A stretch of DNA of 64,000 nucleotides from Megalobrama amblycephala (taxonomy: Eukaryota; Chordata; Actinopteri; Cypriniformes; Xenocyprididae). The notes under the pieces are model-generated. The model saw only the letters and a program-made list of their open reading frames with translations. It made no database searches and was not told the origin of the DNA. The position numbers and the translations under genes are program-made. This document shows, in pieces, positions 26,301 to 35,575 of the stretch. The stretch's first letter is position 1; the number at the start of each line of letters is the position of its first letter. Location of the stretch: contig NC_063054.1 in NCBI RefSeq assembly GCF_018812025.1, forward strand, positions 25,424,142-25,488,141, written 5' to 3'.

Positions 26301-29300
26301 AAAGAATACTTTTATAATTAAATAATTTAAATTTATAGTAATTCTTTCTCTACAGCAGAGAATTTTTTTTTTTATAAATGTATCTCTATAGCAGTTAGAC
26401 GGTTGAAATTAGTGTTTTAGTAGCTTTTTTTATCTTTTGTATCGAAGTTGGTATTGAGATTTCACTAATATTGGTACAGACTACCGAAATTTACTAAAGT
26501 TACTAAGCAGTATGTAAAAGTAGAATGTAAATAAATGTTACTGTTTTAAGCTCTGTTCATGAATAATGATTAAATTGTTTTTCAGGTTTCAGGCTCCAGT
26601 GAGAGACGAGGAATCAGAGTTTCAGAGGAAAGCTCGTTCGCGTCTTATGCGGCAGTCACGACGATCAACACAGGTGTGTGTTCACAACCCTAATCACAGA
26701 CACTGTGCACACTGTGCAAAATGCTTATTTTTCATGATTATTCATTATTTTTCTAGGGAGTAACACTGACAGATCTTAAGGAAGCAGAACGGAGTATTGT
26801 TAAGAGCAATGAACCTCAGTACCTCAGTGTTCAGCCTGTGAGCCCCAACATCACAGTAACACCAGCTGAGAGAGGTGAGTCTTATTACTATCAAGTTTGT
26901 GTGAAGGACATTCTTTCAGTTCAGAGTATTGATTCTTTGATCTTTTCTATTCAATTTGAGTTCCGTATGGATATTTAGAGTTTTTTTTCTCTGCACTAGA
27001 CACAGAGCCAGTAAAGGAATCTGAAGAGGCACAGACAAGACTTGGAGTGAGAGATCGCAGGAAAGGGAGGAAAGAGAGACGCTCAACTGGCATTGTTCAG
27101 CTTGCTGAAGAGGTGAGCTACAAACATTCATAAAAACCCCAGTGCATTCTCACTCCCAGTGCATTTTCAATATAAATATACTTTAAAAGTATGCTTTTTG
27201 CAGTTTCTCACCAGAATATTACAAAAAATAATAATTAGAATCTAATTAGTAGCTTTGTCTCTTTGGTGTCCGGATGCTATTTCCAATAGATTTTGGAAGT
27301 GTGCATCTGTGCCTTCGTTTTAAGCTAATGTTCCCCTAGGAGTGTGCGATATATATCATCTGGAATAATATTGTAATTGTTGTATCGAAATTATGCAGTT
27401 GTATAAATACATGTTTGCCACCTTTGAGCAGAATTGAAGTCTGTGTAAATACACCCAAACGCCATGTCAGATGCAAATTCTGTTCCATCTGTTCCATTGA
27501 AATAATTGGATAAATTTGAAGTATTTTACAAAAGACAACACAGATAAATTTAACAAGGTAATTCAAAAAACCTGCCCTTAAAATGTAAAAAAGGCTTCTG
27601 TAAATCAATTCCAGTGGGCAAATATTGCCCCTGGATGGAAAAGTTAATTTCTAACCCTGACAAAGTCCCAAAACTGGTATATCAGAAGAAACAACTGGGT
27701 AACTGAATCTGGTGCTACTTTTGTGTCTTTCGCATCACATTGCAATCTCACTTTTTCGTTTCATACAAATGCAAGTGTCACCATTAGTGGCACCATTAGT
27801 TGTGCCATCTTAATTATTGATTGTATTGAAAATGACCATAGAGGACTTCAGAATTGATATTATTCTTGTTGCAATGTTCATCTTGTTGCTAGGCTGATTG
27901 CTTTATACAGTGAGAAATTTTTTACACCCCTACTGTTATTATTTTTGCAGTTGTGTTTGGTGTCACTAGTGGCAAAGAAATTCCTTACTTCAAAAATGTA
28001 AAATGACTGACTTTTATTGGCATGTTACTCCTGTTCAGACAGATGATATGGATGCAAATGAAGACGCTGAACAAGACAAGAGCACAAGGTTTGTGTGTGT
28101 TTTTTTTTTTTTTTTGTTCATCTCTTGGTGTATAGCTATATTGAGTGGTACGTCCTGCATGTACTATGTGTGTAATGATTGCTTTTTTTGTTTATCGTTC
28201 TGCTTGTGACATCTTTCTACTTAGTTTTGGCATTCCGAATTGCCTGTCGGAATTGGTGGATTAATTAGTGCAGTTTTAAATAAGCTGCTTATAAGCTCAC
28301 ATTGAGAAAGTAATATTGAGGCTTTTGCAATGATATTTTTTTTGTTGTTTGTTTTTGTAGTGATTCTCGGTTAGATTATTCTAGACACTCTTCTCTGGAT
28401 TATAGAAAGGTAATGATTACTTTTTATTTATTTATTTTTTTTTACACACAATAAACATTAAAGATACGGATGAGTAATATAATACCCTTGTGTGTTGTTA
28501 TGTGTTTTCTCAGTTGTATCTGCAGGTGTTGCAAGAGAATGGAGATCTAAAAGAGAAACTGCAGGAAACTCAACTGCAGCTAAATGAGAGTAAAGTTCAT
28601 CTGGAGAAACTCAAACAGGTGAGAGGTGTTTTTATCTTGTCCTGAGATTGGAGGAAGAGATATGTTGAACCACTAAATTGAGAGAATTCTTTTGTCTGTT
28701 CTGTTTGCATGTAATCAGAATCAAGAGAATGGATCAGACAGACCAGCCCTACTAGAGTTGGAGAGATTTGTAAGTTCTCACACTGTAAAAAAAAAAAAAA
28801 AAGAAAAGAGAAAAAAAAGGGAAAAAAGGCAACTATGTATTTTCCAGTTTACAATATCTTCTGAGTCTTAAAAATTTAGAAATGCAATTTTCTTGAAACT
28901 ACATAAAGTACATATGTTAGACTAACAAAACTGTCCCAAATGTTGTCTGAACAAATAATTTCATATTGTTGAATTGTTAAGGGTTTGTGAGTTATAGTAA
29001 AAGGAAAACAACTGCACACTCACTGAAGTATATGCTGAATATTTATTCACCAACATTTCGGTTAGTAGCCTTTGTCAAGGTATAGTTTCACAAGAATGGA
29101 GAATAGTATAAGTAAAGATGGTAATTGCACACAGTTGAGAGCAATGAGATCAGAGCATCCAATGAGTGACTAATTAACAACATGGGTTTTAACATGAAAA
29201 GTAACAACCTCAACAAATTGAACAAATGAAATGACAATCAAACAAAAATAAACTTATAACATCCACAAAAAATAGCTGAAAAACAAAACCACATCAGAAT

Positions 29301-31490
29301 AATTACCAAAACATCAAATGGTTAACCAATTACAAATGAAATACTGACATGAAAAAATATATAGAAATAAAGTAATCACAGAGGGCTACAAAAAACAACT
29401 TAAATCAAAATCAGCATTTAAACCATGTGGAGTCGAGCTTTTTAGTTTATAAATCCAGAAAGACTCCCGTTGAGTAGAATTTGGTCCATATCACCACCTT
29501 TCCTCTGTGAAGATATTCTCTCGATTCCTATGTAACGTAATGAAGAAATAGGATGATTAAAATCAGTGAAATGTATGACCAATGGATAATTCATATTTTT
29601 ACATCTTATAGAACTACGGTGATTAGGTTTGTGAGTTCCCAGCATGCATTGCAGCATAAATAAATTATGCAGTTACTGTTATAAGACTATTTTTTGCTGT
29701 TTGATGACTTCTTGTTGTTATTTTTTCAGTACTGTTAGTTATTTGTTGTGTTTTCATGTTAAGAGCTCATCTTTTTACATTTGTTGATAGTCACCATTCT
29801 TGAGTTTTGTCCTAAAGGGTTAGTTCACCCAAAAATGAAAATTCTGTCATATATTACAATAACATATACCCTCATGCCGTTCCACACCCGTAAGACCTTC
29901 GTTAATCTTTGGAACACAAATTAAGATATTTTTGTTGAAATCTCATGGCTCTGTGTGGCCTTCATAGGGAGCAATGACATTTCCTCTCTCAAGATTCATA
30001 AAGATACTAAAAACTCATTTAAATCAGTTCATGTGAGTACAGTCATTCAAAATTAATATTATAAAGCAACAAGAATATTTTTGGTGCGCCAAAAAAAACA
30101 AAATAGTATTATATATTTTGTTATAGTTTATAAACAAACTTATATAGTGATGGCCGAATTCAAAACACTGCTTCAGGAAACATCGGAGCATAAATGAATC
30201 AGCGTGTCAAATCTGCTGTTTGGAGCGTCACGTGATTTCAGCCATTTGGCAGTTTGACACATGATCCGAATCATGATTCAATACACTGATTCATTGTGCT
30301 CCAATGCTTCCTGAAGCAGTGTTTTGAAATCGGCCATCACTATATAAGTTGTTATTTTGTTTTTTGTTTTTTGGCGCACCAAAAACATTCTCGTCGCTTT
30401 ATAATATTAATATTGAACCACTGTACTCACATGAACTGATTTAGATATGTTTTTAGTACCTTCAATTGTTCCACAAAGATAGCATAGTTTACATATTAAG
30501 TATCCTAAGACTATATACTGTATATGGCTATCATAACAATAAATTAATATGTTACTAAATGAAAATTTGTTGTCTCGACAAATTTATTAGCTGAATGAGT
30601 GAATGAACAAATTTAAATTGACAAAATAAGGTAGTTTTACTTCGTACATTTATTAAGATAGTAGTTGAGAGAAAATCTGAATGCATCAAGTTGCCTTGGA
30701 TTTTTAAGTTTTCTCAGTTTCTCAGTATTTTTTACAGTGCACAATTCCATGCCAAATGTTAACATTAGTTAATGCACTGGTGTCATGAACTAACAATAAT
30801 TATTTTGTTTTTTTTACTCAATTTTTACTTTACATCTATTAGTTAAATGTATTTTGAAATACATTCATGTAATTTATATGACTTGAAATGTTAAAATATA
30901 TTAGTACATGTTGTAAATAACATTAACCTAGATTAATAAATTCTGTAAAAGTATTGTTACTAACATTGTTAGTTCACCTAATGCACAAATGTAAACGAAT
31001 TAAACCTTGTTGTACAGTGTTTTTTATTCTTTTCCTCTACTCTCCACACAGGAAAAGAAACTTCTTCAGCGGAGAGCATCTGAGTTAGAAGATGAGCTCA
31101 AAGTAAGAACTTAAGTTTTTAAATTTGTCAGGATACTCCTAATTATGCAAATTAGTCTGACTTTTAGTGATATTTAGTTGATGATTCCATTATCTATTAT
31201 TATCTAAAAATCTGAGAAGAATAGATTTAAACATGGTCAAATTTGCTAAACAAATTTGTAAACAAAAACAGCTAAACAAAATTATCCAAACAACTTAATA
31301 TGAACATACAAGAGGCTCTGTAGAATTTGTGAAATGATGGTTATGCCAAATCTGCAGAGCTTTCTCATCTTACTCTCTGCCCCCCCCCCCCCCCCCTTTC
31401 TAGGTGCTTGTGGATTTGCGTGCTGATAACCAGAGACTGAAGGATGAAAATGCAGCTCTCATTCGTGTCATTAGTAAGCTGTCGAAATGA
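11224..31490 (+). CDS. ppp1r12c: Myosin phosphatase targeting subunit PPP1R12C (complete, 20 exons)
   Basis: Regulatory subunit that binds the PP1 catalytic subunit and directs it to myosin light chain at the actin cytoskeleton. Exons: 11224-11390, 11855-12014, 13056-13186, 14482-14600, 16762-16921, 21134-21278, 23988-24062, 24736-24812, 24886-24998, 25113-25159, 25476-25606, 26586-26673, 26757-26874, 27000-27112, 28039-28088, 28361-28409, 28514-28618, 28719-28769, 31052-31102, 31404-31490. All junctions are GT-AG and in phase, giving 678 residues and no internal stop. The PP1-docking motif RVRF is at 58-61, ankyrin repeats at about 95-315, the inhibitory motif RRSTQGV near 470, a second RRSTG near 540 and a C-terminal coiled coil. 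Human PPP1R12C is longer (about 780), mainly in the central region. PPP1R12C was chosen over 12A/12B for its short length and the N-terminal LAVCAGGD and ALHQACID blocks. ATG at 11224 follows a GC-rich segment. Confidence 0.9.
11855..14600 (+). CDS. ppp1r12c: ppp1r12c exons 2-4: PP1-docking motif and first ankyrin repeats
   Basis: Exon 2 opens with [23 protein letters not shown] is the RVxF-type site that fits the hydrophobic groove of the PP1 catalytic subunit. Exons 2-4 then give canonical ankyrin signatures: [10 protein letters not shown] with ACIDGS across the exon 2/3 junction, [15 protein letters not shown] in exon 3 and [13 protein letters not shown] in exon 4. Introns between them hold partial MITEs (12137-12600, 12638-13005, 14854-15625). 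Confidence 0.9.
12137..12600. mobile_element. 5' part of GGTTAGTTCACCC MITE (ppp1r12c intron 2)
   Basis: Starts TTAAAGGGTTAGTTCACCCA and continues through TTACTCACCCTCATGTCATTCC. Internal phrases (ATACTTTTTGTGCGCCAAAA) are shared with the copy at 29814-30460. No right end is seen, so the copy is truncated. Confidence 0.75.
12638..13005. mobile_element. MITE, AGTCACCATGAAATCAAAAT end (intron 2)
   Basis: TATAGTCACCATGAAATCAA at the left, with GCTGACTTTAATG at the right as a probable partner end. The same AAAGTCACCATGAAATCAAA start appears at 19131. Boundaries are approximate. Confidence 0.5.
14854..15354. mobile_element. Complete GGTTAGTTCACCC MITE (intron 4)
   Basis: The left end TTAAAGGGTTAGTTCACCCA and right end TGGGTAAACTAACCCTTTAA are inverted repeats. 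Blocks just inside also pair (CATTCCACACCTGTAAGACC with GGTCTTATGGGTGTGGAATG). About 500 bp, non-coding. Confidence 0.85.
15355..15630. mobile_element. Second, related MITE abutting the previous one (intron 4)
   Basis: AGAGATAGTTTACCCAAAAA begins directly after the previous right end, followed by GATTTACTCACTTTTATGTC; near 15580 the inverse block GACATGAGGGTAAGTA is found. The right terminus is not clear. Confidence 0.6.
15757..16594. mobile_element. MITE with TTAAAGGTGCCCTAGAA ends (intron 4)
   Basis: Left ATTTAAAGATGCCCTAGAAC and right TTCTAGGGCACCTTTAAT are inverted repeats bracketing about 840 bp. The ORFs within (15600-16091, 16055-16273) show no recognisable domain, and part of one lies outside the element, so I regard them as chance. 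Confidence 0.75.
16762..24062 (+). CDS. ppp1r12c: ppp1r12c exons 5-7: linker helix and second ankyrin block
   Basis: Exon 5 carries [20 protein letters not shown], the family's interruption between the two ankyrin groups, followed by [19 protein letters not shown]. Exon 6 has the textbook repeat [15 protein letters not shown]. Exon 7 ends the domain with [20 protein letters not shown]. Intron 5 holds the hAT-like element (17442-18895) and a Tc1 fragment. Intron 6 holds the nested Tc1 (21545-23177), yet splice sites are intact. Confidence 0.9.
17442..18895. mobile_element. hAT-type non-autonomous element with 8-bp target duplication (intron 5)
   Basis: Ends TAGGGCTGGACGATATGGCC and ATATTGATATTGAATTATTG...CCAGCCCTA are imperfect inverted repeats, with ATATCG-rich subterminal sequence on both sides. 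It is flanked by a perfect direct repeat GGTTGTCT at 17434-17441 and 18896-18903, the 8-bp duplication expected of hAT transposition. No transposase ORF is present. A further palindromic piece starting TTAAAGGGTCATGAAACCCC lies inside from about 17799. Confidence 0.88.
19126..19270. mobile_element. Fragment of AAAGTCACCATGAAATCAAA MITE
   Basis: Shares its first 20 bases with the element near 12638 and then diverges. No right end was found. Confidence 0.4.
19449..20345 (+). pseudogene. Broken Tc1-like transposase (intron 5)
   Basis: A left terminal-type sequence (CAGACGTGGACAAATTTGTTGG) is followed by a plus-strand transposase: [39 protein letters not shown], then [17 protein letters not shown] with the first catalytic Asp. 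An internal deletion then joins it, in another frame, to [16 protein letters not shown] carrying the second Asp. The copy stops near 20345 before the third acidic residue and right end. It is a Tc1 relative distinct from the one at 21545. Confidence 0.8.
20350..21130. other. Intron 5 remainder, no feature recognised
   Basis: AT-rich intronic sequence ending in a CT repeat and the exon 6 acceptor. Nothing else is supported. Confidence 0.5.
21545..23177 (-). mobile_element. Full-length Tc1-like transposon with long inverted repeats
   Basis: Ends CAGTGGGTACAGAAAGTATT and its near-perfect inverse (AATACTTTCCGTACCCACTG) are flanked by TA at 21543 and 23178. The inverted arms extend about 210 bp (21545-21755 and 22961-23177) and differ at few positions. 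It carries one minus-strand transposase gene with inactivating lesions. The insertion is inside another repeat, so it is the younger of the two. Confidence 0.92.
21760..22785 (-). pseudogene. Tc1 transposase, inactivated
   Basis: The reading runs from [20 protein letters not shown] near 22775, through a paired-type DNA-binding domain, to a catalytic core with [20 protein letters not shown] and [11 protein letters not shown], that is all three DDE acidic residues. Two lesions are visible. A one-base loss near 22705 shifts the frame after GYKKI, and an in-frame TAG at 22458-22456 follows AALH. The frame from 22437 to 21760 is then open for 225 codons. The length would suit the family's usual 340 or so residues. 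Confidence 0.88.
24736..27112 (+). CDS. ppp1r12c: ppp1r12c exons 8-14: central region with inhibitory phosphosites
   Basis: Exons 8-9 contain [20 protein letters not shown], a conserved basic and serine-rich block of the family. Exon 12 contains [20 protein letters not shown] followed by SRRSTQ, continued by [11 protein letters not shown] in exon 13. This corresponds to the MYPT1 Thr696 region whose phosphorylation by ROCK inhibits the phosphatase; the Thr here is about residue 470. Exon 14 ends with [13 protein letters not shown], matching the MYPT1 Thr853 site (Thr about 540). Site roles are taken from the family, not shown here. Confidence 0.88.
25188..25434. mobile_element. Short MITE, TAGCTATGTTT ends (intron 10)
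   Basis: TAGCTATGTTTTTATG at the left and GGAAACATAGCTA at the right are inverted ends around an AT-rich 247-bp core. Confidence 0.65.
25699..26007. mobile_element. MITE, GGTAACACTTTACAATAAGG-type ends (intron 11)
   Basis: Left GGTAACGCTTTAAAATAAGG and right CCTTATTGTAAAGTGTTACC are inverted repeats. The core has multiple TTAACATTAGTTAAT-like motifs. A partial relative is seen at 30740-31022. Confidence 0.8.
28039..31490 (+). CDS. ppp1r12c: ppp1r12c exons 15-20: acidic linker and C-terminal coiled coil
   Basis: Exon 15-16 encode an acidic linker and [20 protein letters not shown]. Exons 17-20 encode heptad-rich helices ([20 protein letters not shown], then [20 protein letters not shown] and [20 protein letters not shown]) ending at TGA 31488-31490. 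The family uses this C-terminus for dimerisation and kinase or myosin contacts. Intron 18 (28770-31051) is filled by nested repeats. The exon 20 acceptor is preceded by a long C run. Confidence 0.88.
28990..29660 (-). pseudogene. Penelope-like element 3' fragment with GIY-YIG endonuclease tail
   Basis: The minus-strand frame 29657-29442 reads [33 protein letters not shown] and [11 protein letters not shown], matching the C-terminal part of the GIY-YIG endonuclease of Penelope-like retroelements (EHRSAIR, HF...H...L.F..IE, RGG...LL). The downstream minus-strand sequence ACAAAGGCTACTAACCGAAA followed by TGTTGGTGAATAAATATTC resembles the 3' region typical of these elements. It is a 5'-truncated dead copy. 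Confidence 0.6.
29814..30460. mobile_element. GGTTAGTTCACCC MITE with long hairpin arms
   Basis: Starts AAAGGGTTAGTTCACCCAAA. The arm at about 30003-30200 pairs with about 30255-30455: for example CAGTTCATGTGAGTACAG with TGTACTCACATGAACTG, and TTTTTGGTGCGCCAAAAAA with TTTTTGGCGCACCAAAAA. The terminal part of the right arm has been lost. Confidence 0.75.
31381..31396. repeat. Poly-C tract in the exon 20 acceptor region
   Basis: A run of at least 16 C sits seven bases before the ppp1r12c exon 20 start (CTTTCTAG follows). It takes the place of the usual T-rich pyrimidine tract. Confidence 0.9.
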
Positions 31491-32925
31491 ACCTTTGGGC
31501 TTTTTGCATTGTTTTCCTGAATTCCTTGGGAAACTTGCTGTGCCACTGTCTGCCCAAAGAACTGCACAGCATTTTTCTTTCTCCCTCTCATCTCTGGGAC
31601 ATATGCCTCTGCCTGGGGTGGTTGAACTACTGTTCTTCAAATTGATATGTACATATGTAAGGCCTTGTTTAGCTGCCACTCTAGATCCATCAAAACTGGA
31701 ATTCTCAACAACTCTAGAACTCAAGTCCATCTGCTGTTCAGCTGCTCTAGATTGTGGTTTTGAGCTGATTCAGGGTGCCCTTGTGTCTTTTGTAATGTTA
31801 TTGATTTCTTTTGCGCAATGTGCTTGCTGCTTTTCATTAATAGCACAGATTAAGATCATAGCTTTAATGTTTCTTAGAATTCTGCAGACTAGCCATCTCA
31901 CTAATTTAGTTCACACCCTTATTGTACCCTTATTACACTGGGCTGCACTGATGACAATGTTATTAATGCTTTGAAGTTTCAGTTCAGGTTTACTGTTCAG
32001 TTTCACTTAAAGACATCTACCATTGCAAAATCTTTGCCTTTCAGCAGGTACCTCTAGAAACCTGCAAAGATAGATAAATCAAGAGTTTATGATATACAGA
32101 ATATAGAATAGAATATAGTTCATTAATAACAAAAATGATATAATATTACAGATAATAGATCTGTAATGTTAAGAGATCAGATTAATGTACATTGAAATAG
32201 AAATTAAATTTTAATTTATATATTTTGATATGCATTCATATTTTGAATGTACTTAAAGTACTGATCTGTTAAGCATGATCTAATATTTGTTAAAGGCTTA
32301 TTACTGAAATTGCAGTGTTATCAAACTAAACAAATGTTTAAACTGAGCTTTTTAATGTCATGGCAAAGTTAGCTTGCCAATGCCGTCATCATTTTAGCTT
32401 AAAAATTATTTTAATATTTCTTGTAATGGTAAGAGAAAAAAAATGTGCCAAACAGTAACAACATTGCTCAGGGGTCTCTTGTGAGACAGTAGAAGATCTT
32501 GGGGTTGTGTGTCTTTTTCTCAGTATGTATCTGGATTAACACTGTACTTTAGCTGACTACTGTTCTTTGGACCAAACAGGCATTAGTATGAATCTATTTC
32601 TCTATTATTGCATATTTATGAATATATTATATATGGTGAATTTTGATGCTGTTGTGTTCTGCCAGTGGTGTAATCTCTTTTTACTAGGAAGAGACACAAA
32701 GTGTTTTGTACTGTGACTATGAGTTTTGTCCTAAACCAAACTGGCGCCATAGGTCAAAGCTTTTTAAAGTTTACCACTGTTTATTTGTTTTTTTCCCTAA
32801 AATTATTGCTTTCAGAACTTAAGCATTTGTTCATCCAGCAAGTGTATTTTGCCAAAAATGTGCCTTATATATATCTGTTGCTTTGTTAAAAAGGATGGAG
32901 TCAGTTACTTTCTCTGACCAATAAA
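31491..32925 (+). other. ppp1r12c: Probable ppp1r12c 3' UTR
   Basis: The stretch after the stop codon has no repeats I recognise and ends with AATAAA at 32920-32925, a plausible polyadenylation signal about 1.43 kb after the stop. The 176-codon plus-strand ORF at 31444-31974 is in a different frame from the exon and has no domain. Confidence 0.5.
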
Positions 32926-33585
32926 TATCAATGCAAATGGTTGTGTAACAACCATTAAAGTGGTCTATGCACCATTGCTTTTAGCTCTTGCGTAAATAAA
33001 TGGCTGCTTGCTAGACATAATTTTAAAGGTTTGATTTCCCAGTAGTGGCAGTGGTAGAAAAATTAAATGAGATGTAAGTAGTTGACAAATGTGTGGTTCC
33101 ATGTGAAAATATAGAGTATGACTAATTAAATTCTTACTGGGAACATCACAGGGCAATTTCATACCAGGCTTAACTAAGTCCTATTACAAACAGTGTTCAT
33201 GTGTTTCAGTATTGAAACAGGAAGTTGGAGTGGGACATAAGCCTCTTGAAACTCAACGATGAGTCATGATTTACTAATTGCTATTGCTACTGCAGAAATA
33301 AGTGGTGCTAAGAGGAGAGAGGGCACTTTATGAAGGGGATAATTTGCTCACTTTTATATGGAACAACACTTACAAAGGGCATGCACCCCTTTCCCTCTGT
33401 GCTCCCAATGTGCAAAAATGGCATTTGGATTTCACCCTTTGGATGTTTGGATGTACCCATTTCAAGTCATGGAGCTTTTACTTAACAGGGACTTAACAGG
33501 GACTAACAGTCACCAAGAGAAATCAAAACAATATCAAACAAATACATAATGAAATATGTAACCAAAGACTATACTAATGACACTT
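32926..33585. other. Intergenic, no feature seen
   Basis: No ORF with recognisable content and no clear inverted repeat. Confidence 0.5.
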
Positions 33586-33952
33586 GGCTGCATCTGAAAT
33601 CGCATACTCTCTTGAGTAGGAACTTGTTTTCAATAATTACTTCACAACCGCTAAAAAAATACACTCTATATAATATGAATGTGTGTTGTATGAATGTAAT
33701 CTGGACGTACTACATTCGCCATGTTGTCATCATGTGACCTACCAGTGTCAGTTGTGTCGCTTCACTGCCATTCACAAATTTTCTCCCTTTGGATAGTAAA
33801 GTGTCCATTGTATTCACACTTCAGAATCTCTAGCAGGTCATCTGGGTATATTTTGCTTACTTTTTTTATGAGTACTGTGAATTTGGACATACTTTTGTCA
33901 CATACTGATCTTCACATGCTTCCTTACTAGTAGGAGATTTCAGATGCAACCC
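33586..33952. mobile_element. MITE with GGCTGCATCTGAAATCGCAT-type ends
   Basis: TTGGCTGCATCTGAAATCGC at the left and GAGATTTCAGATGCAACC at the right are inverted ends. Inside, near 33717, is CGCCATGTTGTCATCATGTG, which I know as a common interior of such cyprinid repeats. Confidence 0.65.
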
Positions 33953-34485
33953 TAGAATTTCCCCTGAATCTCTCTCGCATTCATCCTGTCCAACAGACAT
34001 GCCTCTGTACTGAAGTGCAGTCTCAATATGCATTGACAAGTTAACCACGGCAATGGTTATTTCCAGCACAGTCCTCCTACTTTCTGTCTTATTCCATTCT
34101 CTCTTATTCCTTCATTGTGGTGAAGAGTTGAGCCTGTATTTAGGTCAAAGACAGGCTGCAAAATGGTAAGAAAATTGATGCTTAATTGTGTACATACAAG
34201 TCTGTAGTGTCTTTTTGATAGTTACATTAGCACATACAAGTGTGCTTTTACTAGCTTGCAGTTTCAAGCCAATATTTCAGTAAAACTGCAATTAACATGC
34301 TTGTGAAGTACAAAAGCAAAATTTAAAAACTTAATCTTTGAGTTGAACTTTAAAAAAAATTGATAGTATGATATCAAATTGATTTTACAATATCAAATTC
34401 AAGTTGATTTTACGATAGTAGCTTTCACATCTGCTTCCTACCTTCCTTCTGGCTTTCTTTTTTACTGCTTGAGATTCTGCAGTGG

Positions 34486-34512
34486 GAAAAAAAAAAAAAA
34501 AAAAAAAAAAAA
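34486..34512. repeat. Poly-A homopolymer
   Basis: A run of about 27 A. It may be the tail of a retro-inserted sequence, but no parent is identifiable. Confidence 0.9.
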
Positions 34513-34839
34513 CATTCTATATTTCTCCTGTAAAAGTGGAGTGGGTGAACTGGAGAATCTTGTGATTTCACAATGGTAAACTCTAGCCTCAGAGTTTTAT
34601 CTATAGACACAGCAGGATGTGGAATATAAGCTTATGAAACTGCTATGGTTGTTGTCAAGTAGGTTGTTCTTAATAGAAAATACAGTGAGGTTACCCAGTC
34701 ATAAGAGATGTTGATGATGAAAGGCTGAATTGCTGTTTATATGTTTTGCTTCGAGGACAAGATAAGAATTTGACAACATCCCGGTAGTGCCAGACGTGTG
34801 CATCAATGGTGCATAATGGCTGCAAAATTAGGGTTGGAA

Positions 34840-35390
34840 CTAAACTCTGCAGGACACAGTGGACCTCCAGGACCAACTGAAGAGCCCTGGGGTGTGTTCC
34901 AGAAAGCAAGGTTAACATACCACCTTATAAACCTTGAACTCTTCTGTCGGTTGCAAAAACGTGGCTGGTAGTAAGTTCAGTCAAACCAGAGTATGGTGAA
35001 CACACCATGGAAATGGACACCAAGAAGAGGCGCACCATATTTTTTTCTTCTTTTGTTTAATTGTGATTTACATTCTTATTGCATATTGAAACCTACACTG
35101 TAAAAATGAAAGGATCCTGGAGGAACCTTTTGGGGTTATTCACTTTGCCACACCAGTGGAACCCTCTGTACAACCTCTAAGAACCCTTTCAAAAGGGACA
35201 GTTCTCTGAGGAGCCACCCAAGTTTTTTTTGAGAAACTCTTATATGAAACATTGTGTGGAACTGCATTTTGTGACTCCAGGAACCAAATTCTTATTTTAT
35301 TTTATTTTATTTATTGGTATACAGTTACTATTAATTATTATATTATCTATTGTATTATAATAAACCAATTGAAAAATTGAACAAATTACA
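34840..35390. other. MITE debris before the LINE
   Basis: Contains ACTCTGCAGGACACAGTGGA, GGGGTGTGTTCCAGAAAGCA and ACACTGTAAAAATGAAAGGA starts, phrases typical of fish DNA-transposon ends. None could be paired into a complete element. 35303-35400 is AT-rich. Confidence 0.4.
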
Positions 35391-35575
35391 AAATAAGAAT
35401 TGTTTATTGCATTTTATACATACTTCCTGCTTCGCTACTGTTCGGACGCTCTTGCTTACAGCTCCGCGCTTTGCTCTATTGCTTTTATATTTTATCTCCT
35501 AATTTTAACTACAGCAAATCGGCACAGTGCTCAAACGACAAATCTTGGCAACAACAATCCTTTTAACTGGAAGAA

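Larger units (their letters stand above)
28781..30740. mobile_element. Composite repeat block in ppp1r12c intron 18
   Basis: Starts CACTGTAAAAAA and ends TTTTTTACAGTG, the inverse. Between them lie a Penelope-like fragment (28990-29660) and a palindromic MITE (29814-30460). Treating the outer pair as one element split by later insertions is inference. Confidence 0.5.

Noticed and set aside
31365..31974. Overlapping ORFs on both strands around the last ppp1r12c exon
   Set aside because: They are out of frame with the exon, run through the poly-C tract or UTR, and show no known domain.
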